A stretch of DNA of 64,000 nucleotides from Bauldia sp. (GCA_026126065.1 JAHCJY010000004.1:1-64000), one strand, 5' to 3'; counted from the first letter of the stretch, positions 43,103-51,848 are shown. Program-made: numbers and translations. The notes: a model not told the origin generated them from the letters alone.

Positions 43103-43975
43103 TCAGGCGACGAGCTGTTCCAGCGCCAGCGGTGTTGCCCCGTCCATGGCGCCGATCGCGGCCAGCCGGCGCTTGAGCCCCGCGAGGTCGAGCTGGTCGA
43201 GCGGAAGGTTGACCAGCGCGGTCAGGCGGGTGCTGAGGCGCCGATAGGCCTCGAGGAGGGCCTGCCGCTGTTCGGCGCTCGACGCGTCGCGCGCGAGCGG
43301 GTCCGGGATGCCCCAGTGTACCTGGAGCGGATGGCCCGGCCATGCCGGGCAGTCCTCGCCCGCAGCCTCGTCGCAGACGGTGACGATGAAGTCCATAACC
43401 GGCGCGCGCTTGCCGCCGAACGCGCCCCAGCTCTTCGACGCGAGATCGGCGGTGTCGTAGCCGAGAGACGCGAGTAACTCGACGACCTGGGGATGCGGCC
43501 GGCCCCTCGGCCTGCTGCCGGCCGAAAAGGCGCGGAATCGCCCCCTGCCCTCGCGGTTGAGGATGGCCTCCGCCATGATCGAGCGCGCGGAGTTGCCGGA
43601 GCAGACGACGAGGACGTTGTAGGATGGAGTCTCGACGCGCGGCGCGCGCTCCGGGAAGACCTCCTCGCCGCCGCCGGCCGCCGGCTCCAGCTCGGCGAGC
43701 ATGGTGTGCAGGAGCCCGGAGAGCGGCGCGGTCAGGGCGGCATAGATGATCGAACGCCCTTCCCGGCGACTCGTCACAAGGCCGGCGCGCTCGAGGTAGG
43801 CGAGATGCGTTGACATGGTGTTGTGCTGAACGGCAAGGAGCCGGGCGATGTCGCCCGCCGCAAGGCCGTACGGCCGGTAGCGCGCGAGCAATCGATACGC
43901 CTCGAGCCGCGAGGGCTGCGACAGGCAATCGAACAGCACCACTGCCTCGTCGGTCGGCGTGCGCCCCTGGGTCAT
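43103..43975 (-). CDS. ArsR repressor fused to an ArsC arsenate reductase
   Basis: About 290 aa from ATG 43975. Residues about 8-95 are an ArsR winged helix (LLAVQHNTMSTHLAYLERAG, REGRSIIY). The classical ELCVC metal box is absent (it reads GLAAGDI), and only one Cys occurs in this domain (FDCLSQ). Residues about 120-270 are a reductase with P-loop CSGNSARS (usual CTHNSARS) and VCDEAAGEDCPAWPG. First gene of the operon, likely sensing arsenite and repressing its own promoter. Confidence 0.87.
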   Translation of the reverse strand: MTQGRTPTDEAVVLFDCLSQPSRLEAYRLLARYRPYGLAAGDIARLLAVQHNTMSTHLAYLERAGLVTSRREGRSIIYAALTAPLSGLLHTMLAELEPAAGGGEEVFPERAPRVETPSYNVLVVCSGNSARSIMAEAILNREGRGRFRAFSAGSRPRGRPHPQVVELLASLGYDTADLASKSWGAFGGKRAPVMDFIVTVCDEAAGEDCPAWPGHPLQVHWGIPDPLARDASSAEQRQALLEAYRRLSTRLTALVNLPLDQLDLAGLKRRLAAIGAMDGATPLALEQLVA

Positions 43976-43990
43976 GGCCGGTATCCCGTG

Positions 43991-44000
43991 ATCTGTCGAT
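43991..44000 (+). promoter_or_regulatory. Candidate ArsR operator half-site, fusion-gene leader
   Basis: ATCTGTCGAT, 16 bp upstream of the fusion start codon and identical to the core of the dyad at 43014-43031. TCG-ATGATA-CGA overlaps it on the right. Confidence 0.4.
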
Positions 44001-44267
44001 GATACGAGACAAATCGATGCGCCGCCAGCGCGATGAGGAACGCCGGCGCCTGCGTTGAACAGTGCGTTGCAGGAAGCGCTGTCCAGTGGGTTACGGGAGC
44101 GACCAGCATCTCGCCGCGAACGCGAGGCGAGCGTCACAGCGGGCGAGTGCCGAGGGCCGTCGAAGGCTCGTCGTGAGACGAACTGGCGGTCTCAAGGTCG
44201 TGCCCTGTTTTCGCGGCAGACCGACTCAAAGCACTGGATGACACCCATTACGGCCATCCGGTGCCGC

Positions 44268-44774
44268 TCAGCCGTCGCCCAACCGTTGGAGCCAGGCCGA
44301 GACCGCCAGCAACGCGCCACCGGCAGCGAGAAGGAGGAGGCCGTGTCGCCAGACCAGCAGCCAACTCGGGCGCGCGGGAATGGGCGGGTCGCCCGCACCG
44401 GCCTTTGCGTGTCGCCCGCGACGCGGCCGCGACGGCGGCACCTGCGTCATCGCAGTCAACGTGTCGCGCACGAACACGAACCCGCCATAGACGATCAGCG
44501 CAGCAGCAACCAGAACCCCGATCAGGCCGAGGATCACGAGCGCTACCACGCCCGGCGTGGAGAGCCTCGCCGCCGGCACCAATGTGTCGAGCCACATCGA
44601 CACCAGCACCGTCAGCACCAGCAGCACCAGCCCCGGCACGAACAGAAGCCTGCGCCGCGGCGTATCGAGGCGGCCGTAGAGCAGCAACACCAGCGCTAGT
44701 AGCCCCCATATCCCACTGATCGCCTGAACAAATTCGAACGCGCTGCTGTCATAGATTGCGTAGACCGTGGTCAT
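44268..44774 (-). CDS. Small integral membrane protein, unknown
   Basis: 168 aa from ATG 44774 (AAGGG 7 bases upstream). Four membrane segments are predicted: about residues 12-34, 43-62, 72-100 and 140-158, with a basic cytoplasmic loop (SRPRRGRHAK) before the last. No known motif. Not obviously linked to the ars genes, which start about 290 bp further on, on the same strand. Confidence 0.6.
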   Translation of the reverse strand: MTTVYAIYDSSAFEFVQAISGIWGLLALVLLLYGRLDTPRRRLLFVPGLVLLVLTVLVSMWLDTLVPAARLSTPGVVALVILGLIGVLVAAALIVYGGFVFVRDTLTAMTQVPPSRPRRGRHAKAGAGDPPIPARPSWLLVWRHGLLLLAAGGALLAVSAWLQRLGDG

Positions 44775-44902
44775 GGCTGCCCTTCGGCGTTCCCACCTCC
44801 CACGGTTTTGCGGCAAGCGGTCAGAGGTGGAGGTCCGCATAGCTCACGGCCGCCCGCGCACTGCTGGCCGACAAGGGGCAGCGCGTGCCGGCCATTGTGG
44901 CT

Positions 44903-44924
44903 GTATTTCATCCCGCATTTCGTA
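44903..44924. repeat. Direct repeat, copy 1
   Basis: GTATTTCATCCCGCATTTCG then TA. It matches copy 2 (45250-45271) at 20 of 22 positions. Confidence 0.5.
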
Positions 44925-45249
44925 TCAGAAGGATCGGTATGCCATAGACCCCCTAAGATATTGAGATTGCGGGAAAAGTTGGTGAAGCCCACTAGGGCTC
45001 TCAGCAAGCCACCTTCCGGGCAGCGTGGTGCACGCGAGCAATTTGGCTACGGCGGCGTCCTTTGGCGGCTTAACCCCGTTCCGTCTTCTCTCCGGGCAGA
45101 TCGTGAAGCTCCCGCTGCCGGGCGGTCATTCTGCGGCCGCGACCGCGACTAGAGCCGGCGCGAACATTCGCCCACTCCGGACCCAGTGAATACGGATCTC
45201 GAGTAGAGGTCCCTCTCCGCTTCCATCTGCGAGTCCATCGGAAGGCGCC

Positions 45250-45271
45250 GTATTTCATCCGGCATTTCATA
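45250..45271. repeat. Direct repeat, copy 2
   Basis: GTATTTCATCCGGCATTTCA then TA. It lies 55 bp from the 3' end of tRNA-Lys and 347 bp from copy 1. Confidence 0.5.
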
Positions 45272-45325
45272 CCCGGACCAAGCTTCCCTCTCATTCGGCC
45301 AAGCCGTTGCGGTGAAAGGGAAAAA

Positions 45326-45401
<76 letters not shown>

Positions 45402-45446
45402 GCGGGCCGTCTTATAGGAATGGCGGCTCCGCCCCGCAAGGCGGCT

Positions 45447-45479
45447 GCGCTGCCTGCGGCGGTTCGCGCAGCGCTTTTT
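45447..45479 (+). terminator. Plus-strand terminator-like hairpin
   Basis: GCGCTGC pairs with GCAGCGC around a 14-nt loop, followed by TTTTT. There is no plus-strand gene upstream for more than 4 kb, so what it terminates is unclear; it might insulate the GGDEF/EAL gene. Confidence 0.5.
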
Positions 45480-45658
45480 CATTGGGGCCAATCGCAGATC
45501 TCCGCTTCCGCCGTGCTGTGGATGACCCGGTCGTCGCGGCAATCGCGCCGCAGCCTGGGGGTTTATGTGCTCGCGGGGCGTGTGCCAGAATGCTGACACA
45601 ACGAACCGTTAATCTCCCACTGCGTAGGTGGGGTGACCAGCACTGATTCCGGTCCGGC

Positions 45659-48601
45659 ATGCCGCGTCCCTCTTTTTCACTGCTCGGCGTCAGGACCAAG
45701 TTTGTCCTGCTCCTCCTCACGTTCGGGTTGTTTCCGGCAGCGGTCCTCTATGCCCTGGTCATAACCAACGATCAGGGCGTCAAGGATCTGTCTCTGGCGC
45801 GGGTTCGCGCTGCTGCCGAGGAGATCGGGCAGTCGGTCTCGACGAGCCTTCGCGAACGCTATGACAGCGTCCAGGCCTTCGCCATCAACGGAATCGCCCG
45901 CGATCCCGAGCAGTGGTACAGCCCGGCCGGCCGGCGCGGTCTGGTGGCGGCCATCGACGGCTATGTCGACCTGTATGGGGTCTACCGGGTGTCGGCGATC
46001 GTCGACACGTTCGGGCGCGTGGTCGCTGCGAACACGATCCCGGGCGGCGAAGGCAATGTCGAGGCCGCCGTCGCGGCCGGACTCGATTTCGGGACCGAAG
46101 GCTGGTTTCGCGCCGTCGTCGAGGGCAGTGCGTTGTCGGAGGTGCCCGGCCGCGTCTACGTCGGGGCGCCGGTCGCGATCGCCGAGGTCGCCGCGCTCAC
46201 CGGTGGCGACGGACTCGTGATCCCGTTTGCCGCGCCGATCACGGATGCCGTCGGCGACACGATCGGCTACTGGGTCAACTTCGCCGATTTCGCTCTGGTG
46301 ACCGACATCGTCGCCGACGCGATCGCGACCCTTGACGCCGAGGGCTACGCTCCGGTGCGGGTGACGATGACAACCACCGACGGCGCCGTCCTCCTCGACG
46401 GTGCCGGTGGCGGGTCCGGCGCGCTCGACGCGGGCGCCGCCATCACCGGGCTGGCGGCAATCGGCGGAATCGCGGGCACCACCCAGCCGCTCGGCTGGAC
46501 GGTCGCCGTCACGATCCCGGCCGCGCAGGCGTTCGGAGCCTGGCAGGGGATCCTCCGGGCGCTCCTCTACGGCGTGCTGATCCTCGCGGCGATTGTGCTG
46601 GCTCTCGGCTGGGGATTCGGTGCGGTCTGGACGAGGCCGATCAGGAAGCTCAAGGAACTCATGAAGCGGCTCGAGACCGAGCCGGCCGACACGCCGATCC
46701 CCTATCTCGACCGTCGCGACGAACTCGGCTCGATGGCACGGTCGCTGGTGGTCCTGCGCGACGGCATGCGACGCGCCGGTGAAGTCGAGGCGCAGCGCAA
46801 CGCGAAGGAATACCTGGCGGCGCTCGTCGCGGAACGGACGTCCGATCTTGCCTCCGCCAACGCCATCCTGGCCGAAAGAGGCGCGTGGCTCGAGGGGATC
46901 CTCGGCAACCTGCCGGTGGCGGTCGGCCTGATCGAGGCGAAGACACATGGTGTCCTCGTCGCCAACCGACAGATGACCGACGTTCTTGGCGCCGCGGCGG
47001 TGGCCGACGGCGGGCGGTCGCTCTTCGGGCGCTTCCGCCCGCATCGCCCGGACGGCTCGGCGGTCGCTGCCGACGACCTCCCGACGGAGCGCGCCCTCCG
47101 CGGCGAGGTGGTGAACTGCCAGGAGCTCGAACTGCGCCGCGACGATGAGATGAGCCGTTTCGTCGCCGTCAACGCCTCGCCCATCCGCAACAAGGCCGGA
47201 GAGATCAGCGCGGCGGTCGTCGTCGTCGAGGACATCACGGCGCGCCGGGCGGTGTCGGAGCGCATCCGCCATCTTGCCATGATCGACCCGCTGACGGGCC
47301 TGCCGAACCGGCGTGCCTTCTTCGCAGAAGTCGATGCGGCGCTCCTGACCGCACGCGAGGGCGGAACAAGCATCGCGCTCCTCCTCGTCGATCTCGACGA
47401 CTTCCGGTCCGTCAACGATATCCGCGGCCACCATGTCGGTGACCAGGCGCTGGCCGAAGTGGCGCAGCGGATCCGCGGCAGCCTGCGAGCGAGCGACATC
47501 GTTGCGCGCATCGCAGGCGACGAATTCGCGGTCGTCGCCTGCGACGTGACCGACACCGCCTCCCTCTCGTCGCGGTGCGACCGCATCCTCGGGTGCTTCG
47601 ACCTCCAGTTCAACGAGAAGGGTGGTTCCTTCGCCCTGCGGGGCAGCATCGGGGTGGCGCTCTCGGAGTATGGCGCAGTGTCGGCGGAGGAACTGTTCCA
47701 GCGCTCGGATCTTGCCCTCCAGTCGGCCAAGAACTCCGGCGGCGGCACGTACCGCTTCTTCACGACCGAGATGCGGCTTCGCGCCATCGAACTCGCCGTC
47801 GCCGACGCCGAGCTGCCACGGGCGCTTCGCGAGGGTACGCTCGAAGTCTACTACCAGCCGATCCTCGACATCACCGACCTGTCCGTCGTTTCAGTCGAGG
47901 CGCTCCTGCGCTGGCGCCACCCGGCGCGCGGGCTGCTTGCTCCGGGGGCCTTCCTCCATCACGCCGAACGGAACCGGCAGATCGTCCCGATCACCGCGTT
48001 CGTGATGGACGTGGCGCTCGGGCAGCTCGCCGACTGGCGCCGCCGCGGCCTCTCCGGCTTCCGGCTGGCGCTCAATCTCTCCTCGGCGGCGGTGATCGAC
48101 GACACGCTCCCCGATCATCTCGCGCGAAGGATCGTCACCGAGGGGCTCCGGTCCAACGACCTCATCCTCGAGGTGACGGAGGGTGCGATGAACGAGTTCG
48201 AACGCAGCGTCGCCGCGCTCCGCCGCTACCGCGAGATGGGGCTCACAATCGCCATCGACGATTTCGGCGCCGGCTACTCTTCGCTGGCCCGGCTGCGTGA
48301 CCTGCCGATCGACCTGATCAAGTTCGACCGGGCGTTCATCGACAGCGACCCGCGCGCGTCGGCGATCCTGTCGGCCATGATTCACCTTGCGAACAGCCTC
48401 GGGATTCCGGCCGTCGCCGAAGGGGTCGAACTCGAGGAGCAGGTCGAAATGCTGCGAAACGCCAAGGTGCCCCTCGCCCAGGGATTCTACTTCGCGCGGC
48501 CGATGCCGGCGGCCGAGTTCGAGACCTGGCTCTCCCGGCACCAGGGGGGACGTGGCGCGCTCCCCGCGGTCGTCCGGAACAGACCAAAACTCGCCAGCTA
48601 G
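45659..48601 (+). CDS. Membrane GGDEF-EAL protein with HAMP and PAS
   Basis: 980 aa c-di-GMP enzyme. Two membrane helices (about residues 10-33 and 297-322) flank a 260-residue periplasmic sensor, probably Cache-like. HAMP is at about 323-375, PAS at about 402-525, GGDEF at about 535-695 and EAL at about 715-960. The GGDEF motif reads RIAGDEF, with Ala for the first Gly. The EAL side looks intact: EALLRWRHP, DDFGAGYSSL, and AEGVELEEQ. Phosphodiesterase activity is likely; cyclase activity is possible but less sure. Single gene. Confidence 0.9.
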   Translation: MPRPSFSLLGVRTKFVLLLLTFGLFPAAVLYALVITNDQGVKDLSLARVRAAAEEIGQSVSTSLRERYDSVQAFAINGIARDPEQWYSPAGRRGLVAAIDGYVDLYGVYRVSAIVDTFGRVVAANTIPGGEGNVEAAVAAGLDFGTEGWFRAVVEGSALSEVPGRVYVGAPVAIAEVAALTGGDGLVIPFAAPITDAVGDTIGYWVNFADFALVTDIVADAIATLDAEGYAPVRVTMTTTDGAVLLDGAGGGSGALDAGAAITGLAAIGGIAGTTQPLGWTVAVTIPAAQAFGAWQGILRALLYGVLILAAIVLALGWGFGAVWTRPIRKLKELMKRLETEPADTPIPYLDRRDELGSMARSLVVLRDGMRRAGEVEAQRNAKEYLAALVAERTSDLASANAILAERGAWLEGILGNLPVAVGLIEAKTHGVLVANRQMTDVLGAAAVADGGRSLFGRFRPHRPDGSAVAADDLPTERALRGEVVNCQELELRRDDEMSRFVAVNASPIRNKAGEISAAVVVVEDITARRAVSERIRHLAMIDPLTGLPNRRAFFAEVDAALLTAREGGTSIALLLVDLDDFRSVNDIRGHHVGDQALAEVAQRIRGSLRASDIVARIAGDEFAVVACDVTDTASLSSRCDRILGCFDLQFNEKGGSFALRGSIGVALSEYGAVSAEELFQRSDLALQSAKNSGGGTYRFFTTEMRLRAIELAVADAELPRALREGTLEVYYQPILDITDLSVVSVEALLRWRHPARGLLAPGAFLHHAERNRQIVPITAFVMDVALGQLADWRRRGLSGFRLALNLSSAAVIDDTLPDHLARRIVTEGLRSNDLILEVTEGAMNEFERSVAALRRYREMGLTIAIDDFGAGYSSLARLRDLPIDLIKFDRAFIDSDPRASAILSAMIHLANSLGIPAVAEGVELEEQVEMLRNAKVPLAQGFYFARPMPAAEFETWLSRHQGGRGALPAVVRNRPKLAS

Positions 48602-48668
48602 CGACGCGCCATGCGTCGGCCGTCGTGCCAGGGAGGGTGCTCCGGCCGGAGGGCCGGAGCGTCCCAGG

Positions 48669-50255
48669 TCAGATCGCCTTGAGCGTCGTCGGGGCGGCCT
48701 TGCCGCGCCGCGTGACGAGCTTGTTGAGGCCGGAGACATAGGCCTTGGCGGAGGCGACCATCGTGTCGGGGTCGGTGCCGCGGGCCATGACCTTGCGGCC
48801 GTCCTCCTCGAGGCGCACCGAGACTTCGGCCTGCGCATCGGTCCCGCCGGTGACGGCGTGCACCTGGTAGAGGGACAGCGTCGCCTGGTGCGGGATGATC
48901 CCCTTGATGGCGTTGAAGATCGCATCGACGGGACCGTTCCCGGTCGCCTCGCGGGTGACGTGCTGGCCGCCGGTGTCGAGCGTGATGATTGCCTTCTGCG
49001 GGCCGCTGGTGCCGGCGATGACAGTCAGCGAAACGACCTTCAGCTGCTCGCTGGCGGTCGCAACCTCGTCGTCGACGAGGGCGACGATGTCGTCGTCGAA
49101 GATGTGCTTCTTGCGGTCGGCGAGGTCCTTGAAGCGCTTGAAGACGTCGTTCAGCGCGTTGTCGCCCAGCTGGTAGCCGAGTTCCTCCAGCTTCGCGCGG
49201 AACGCGGCGCGGCCGGAATGCTTGCCCATGACGAGCGACGTTTCCTTCACGCCGACATCCTCGGGCCGCATGATCTCGAACGTCTGGGCGTTCTTGAGCA
49301 TGCCGTCCTGGTGGATGCCGGACTCATGCGCGAAGGCGTTCTGGCCGACGATCGCCTTGTTGTACTGGACCGGGAAAGCCGTCACGGCCGACACGAGCTT
49401 GGACGCCCGCATCAGCATCCGCGTGTCGACGCCGGTGGTGAACGGAAGCACGTCCGACCGCGTCCTGATGGCCATCACGACCTCTTCCAGCGCCGCGTTG
49501 CCGGCGCGCTCGCCAAGGCCGTTGATCGTGCATTCGATCTGCCGTGCGCCGCCCATCACGCCGGCCAGCGAGTTGGCGACGGCCATGCCGAGGTCGTCAT
49601 GGCAGTGGACCGAGAAGATCACCCTGTCGGCGTTGGGCACCCGCTCCCGCAGCATGCGGATGGTCCGGGTCATCTCGTCGGGCGTCGTGTAGCCCACGGT
49701 GTCCGGGATGTTGATCGTCGTGGCGCCGGCCTTGATGGCTGCTTCGACGACGCGGCAGAGATAGTCCGGCTCCGTCCGGGTCGCATCCATCGCCGACCAC
49801 TCGACGTCGTCGGTGTAGCTCCGGGCGCGCGTCACCGACGCCACGACCTTCTCGTAGACCTGGTCCTCGTCCATCCGCAGCTGGTACTGGCGGTGCGTCG
49901 GCGAGGTGCCGATGAAGGTGTGGATGCGGCTCCGCCTGGCCGTCTTCAGCGCCTCTGCGGCGCGGTCGATGTCAGCTGTGCCGGCGCGGGCCAGGCCGCA
50001 GACGACGGCGTGCTTGATGTGCTTGCCGATCTCCATGACGGACTCGAAATCGCCCTGCGAGGCGATCGGAAATCCGGCCTCGATGATGTCGACGCCCATG
50101 TCGTCCAGGAGCATCGCCACCTGGACCTTTTCGTCCAGCGTCATCGACGCTCCGGGCGACTGCTCGCCATCGCGGAGGGTCGTGTCGAAGATGAAGACGC
50201 GTTCCTTCGTGGTCGCCGGCTGGTTTCCAGCCCCGGCTTCGCTTGCTGTGCTCAT
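48669..50255 (-). CDS. leuA: 2-isopropylmalate synthase
   Basis: 528 aa, full length. It condenses 2-oxoisovalerate and acetyl-CoA, the first step of leucine synthesis. The catalytic domain has FDTTLRDGEQSPG and the metal ligands HCHDDLG; the GxGERAGNA loop (NGLGERAGNAALEE) follows. The C-terminal LeuA_dimer domain (residues about 390-520) provides leucine feedback control. Its leader, about 200 nt, encodes a leucine-rich peptide and alternative hairpins, so attenuation is likely. Confidence 0.95.
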   Translation of the reverse strand: MSTASEAGAGNQPATTKERVFIFDTTLRDGEQSPGASMTLDEKVQVAMLLDDMGVDIIEAGFPIASQGDFESVMEIGKHIKHAVVCGLARAGTADIDRAAEALKTARRSRIHTFIGTSPTHRQYQLRMDEDQVYEKVVASVTRARSYTDDVEWSAMDATRTEPDYLCRVVEAAIKAGATTINIPDTVGYTTPDEMTRTIRMLRERVPNADRVIFSVHCHDDLGMAVANSLAGVMGGARQIECTINGLGERAGNAALEEVVMAIRTRSDVLPFTTGVDTRMLMRASKLVSAVTAFPVQYNKAIVGQNAFAHESGIHQDGMLKNAQTFEIMRPEDVGVKETSLVMGKHSGRAAFRAKLEELGYQLGDNALNDVFKRFKDLADRKKHIFDDDIVALVDDEVATASEQLKVVSLTVIAGTSGPQKAIITLDTGGQHVTREATGNGPVDAIFNAIKGIIPHQATLSLYQVHAVTGGTDAQAEVSVRLEEDGRKVMARGTDPDTMVASAKAYVSGLNKLVTRRGKAAPTTLKAI

Positions 50256-50324
50256 GACAGGCTTCCTTCTCGCAATCCCTGCCCGCTCCTCGCGGGACCA
50301 ATCTCAGACGGTGCTTTGCGTCAT

Positions 50325-50370
50325 CCCCTGAGTGTCCGCCCGTGCGGGCAGAAGACGCTCAGGGGCGTCT
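50325..50370 (-). promoter_or_regulatory. Mutually exclusive leader hairpins of leuA
   Basis: Hairpin A pairs AGACGC (50370-50365) with GCGTCT (50358-50353). Hairpin B pairs CCCCTGAG (50365-50358) with CTCAGGGG (50332-50325) around a small GCCCG/CGGGC stem. They share bases and cannot coexist. Both start at the leader peptide's stop, as expected for ribosome-controlled attenuation. No T-run was found, so the output may be translational or Rho-dependent. Confidence 0.55.
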
Positions 50371-50466
50371 AAGGAGGAGGGTGCGAAGCAGGAGCGCCGA
50401 TGCGCGCGCGTCATCGGCCCGGCGGGGGCCGGCCTCGGCGTCAGCGCTGCGGTCGCGGGCGATCAT
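50359..50466 (-). CDS. leuL: Leucine-rich leader peptide of leuA
   Basis: 35 codons from ATG 50466 to TGA. The peptide ends ALLLRTLLLRRP: six Leu codons (CTC CTG CTT, then CTC CTC CTT) among eight, just before the stop and the hairpin region. This is the hallmark of leucine attenuators. The ribosome site is weak, and the first two thirds of the peptide carry no signature, so the real start could differ. Confidence 0.7.
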   Translation of the reverse strand: MIARDRSADAEAGPRRADDARASALLLRTLLLRRP

Positions 50467-50488
50467 CGGACGATCCGTGATGGTCAAG

Positions 50489-50513
50489 CCTGCGGCGCAT
50501 TCGGCGCCGCAGG
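50489..50513 (-). terminator. 10-bp hairpin after the membrane-protein gene
   Basis: CCTGCGGCGC pairs perfectly with GCGCCGCAGG around 5 nt, 40 bp past the stop at 50553 on the minus strand and just upstream of the leuA leader. No T-run. Confidence 0.5.
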
Positions 50514-50552
50514 ACGGATGTGTTTAGTCGAAGCAGGCCTTTCAAGGCAAGG

Positions 50553-50987
50553 CTAGTAGAAGGCCAGTACGGCGAGGAAGGTCACGAGGAGTGCGAGGCC
50601 ACCGATCGCCGGGCCCAACTGCCGCATTTGGGCGCCCGCAGTCTGATCGCCCTGACGGATGCGGCCCTGTGCCTGAAAAATCAGATAGGCGACGCCGATC
50701 ATCGCGGCCACGCCAGCCATCTTCAGCCAGAACCAGACCTTCATCCAGCCGGTCATCCCGGCGAATCCCATCTGGATGATCAGAAGCAGACCAGTGACGA
50801 CGAGCAGAACGAGGCCTGCCATTGAGATTCGCGACAGGATCGGCGGCAACGCGCGAAGCGCACCGGCTGCGTCAGGTGTCGCTGCCGCCGCGACCATGCG
50901 GGCGATCACCATGTTCGTGATGCCGACCCCAAGGCTCATCGCAAGACCGATAAGATGCAGAAACAGGAGTACGTCGTGATAGAGCAT
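50553..50987 (-). CDS. Small integral membrane protein, unknown
   Basis: 144 aa with four predicted membrane segments (about residues 5-30, 52-73, 83-105 and 124-142). HDVLLFLHLIGLAMSLGVGI at the start, with His residues, recalls small heme or copper-associated membrane proteins, but I cannot assign a family. It is followed by a GC-rich hairpin and then the leuA leader. Confidence 0.65.
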   Translation of the reverse strand: MLYHDVLLFLHLIGLAMSLGVGITNMVIARMVAAAATPDAAGALRALPPILSRISMAGLVLLVVTGLLLIIQMGFAGMTGWMKVWFWLKMAGVAAMIGVAYLIFQAQGRIRQGDQTAGAQMRQLGPAIGGLALLVTFLAVLAFY

Positions 50988-51064
50988 ATGATCCCCAGCG
51001 GTCGGGTTATTCTGCGGGCGAGCTTAGCCGATTCTCGGTGAACAGCCCGTTCCTGCCCTAAGCA

Positions 51065-51604
51065 ATGTCCACGCCATCCCGAGATATCGCGCATCCCCCT
51101 ACCCTCGCCCTGATCGCCGCCGTCGCCGACAATGGCGTCATCGGCGCGGACGGCGGGATGCCGTGGCGGCTCTCCGCCGACATGAAGCGCTTCAGGGCGC
51201 TCACGATGGGCAAGCCGGTCGTCATGGGCCGCAAGACCTATGACAGCCTCGGCAAGCCGCTCGAAGGAAGAACGAACATCGTTATCACGCGCGGCGCCTT
51301 GCTCGCGCCCCCGGCGATCACGGTGCCGAGCGTGCAGGCAGGACTCGCCGCCGGGTACGACGAAGCGAAGCGTCGCGGTGTCGACGAGGTCATGGTCCTC
51401 GGCGGCGGGACCATCTACGCCGCGACGATCAGTCTCGCGGACCGGCTGTACATCACGCATGTCCATTCGTCGCCCGACGGCGACACCTGGTTCCCCGCTA
51501 TTCAATCCGCTGACTTTGAAGTGGTTTCGAGCGAAGAGACGGCGCCGGGCCCGCGGGATAGTCACGCGGCCACCTTCGTTATCTATCAGCGGCGGAATCG
51601 ATGA
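51065..51604 (+). CDS. folA: Dihydrofolate reductase
   Basis: 179 aa. It reduces dihydrofolate to tetrahydrofolate with NADPH. Conserved features are NGVIGADGGMPWRLSADM with the active-site acidic residue, GKPVVMGRKTYDSLGKPL, and VMVLGGGTIYAA. It begins 77 bp after a divergent membrane-protein gene and leads the folA-hflK-hflC cluster. No thyA is present upstream, although the two are neighbours in many relatives. Confidence 0.94.
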   Translation: MSTPSRDIAHPPTLALIAAVADNGVIGADGGMPWRLSADMKRFRALTMGKPVVMGRKTYDSLGKPLEGRTNIVITRGALLAPPAITVPSVQAGLAAGYDEAKRRGVDEVMVLGGGTIYAATISLADRLYITHVHSSPDGDTWFPAIQSADFEVVSSEETAPGPRDSHAATFVIYQRRNR

Positions 51605-51703
51605 ATACCGTGGCGCCGTGGTTGACCCAGCCCTGTGGCAGCCCCACTTTCGCAGTTGATGGGAGGGAAGGCGGTCGGTAGCGCGACGCCGTTCGGACCT
51701 GCG

Positions 51704-51729
51704 CAAAGCCACCGAGCACACTGGCTTTG
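51704..51729 (+). other. 8-bp hairpin between folA and hflK
   Basis: CAAAGCCA pairs perfectly with TGGCTTTG around a 10-nt loop. It may end the folA transcript or process the message. No T-run. Confidence 0.4.
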
Positions 51730-51848
51730 GCGGCTACGTGCGTTTGCGGTTGAGCACCCCTTCACCTATACCCAGCCATTCCCTCGCGCGATGGCACTTG
51801 GCGATGCGCTCCCGGCCCATGCCGCGGGGCAACTACGGAAGGGTGGAA

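Larger units (their letters stand above)
44775..45325. other. 551-bp gap before tRNA-Lys(CTT)
   Basis: No gene recognised. It holds two copies of a 22-bp direct repeat (44903-44924 and 45250-45271). Short minus-strand frames here lack ribosome sites and known domains. Just downstream of the tRNA (minus strand) is a T-rich run that may end its transcript. Confidence 0.45.

Noticed and set aside
45070..45294. Short minus-strand ORF near tRNA-Lys, considered as an integrase remnant
   Set aside because: No integrase motif is visible and the translated residues look random.
50470..50490. TTGACC as the -35 of leuA
   Set aside because: It would start transcription downstream of the leader peptide ATG, and no -10 is found at the right distance.
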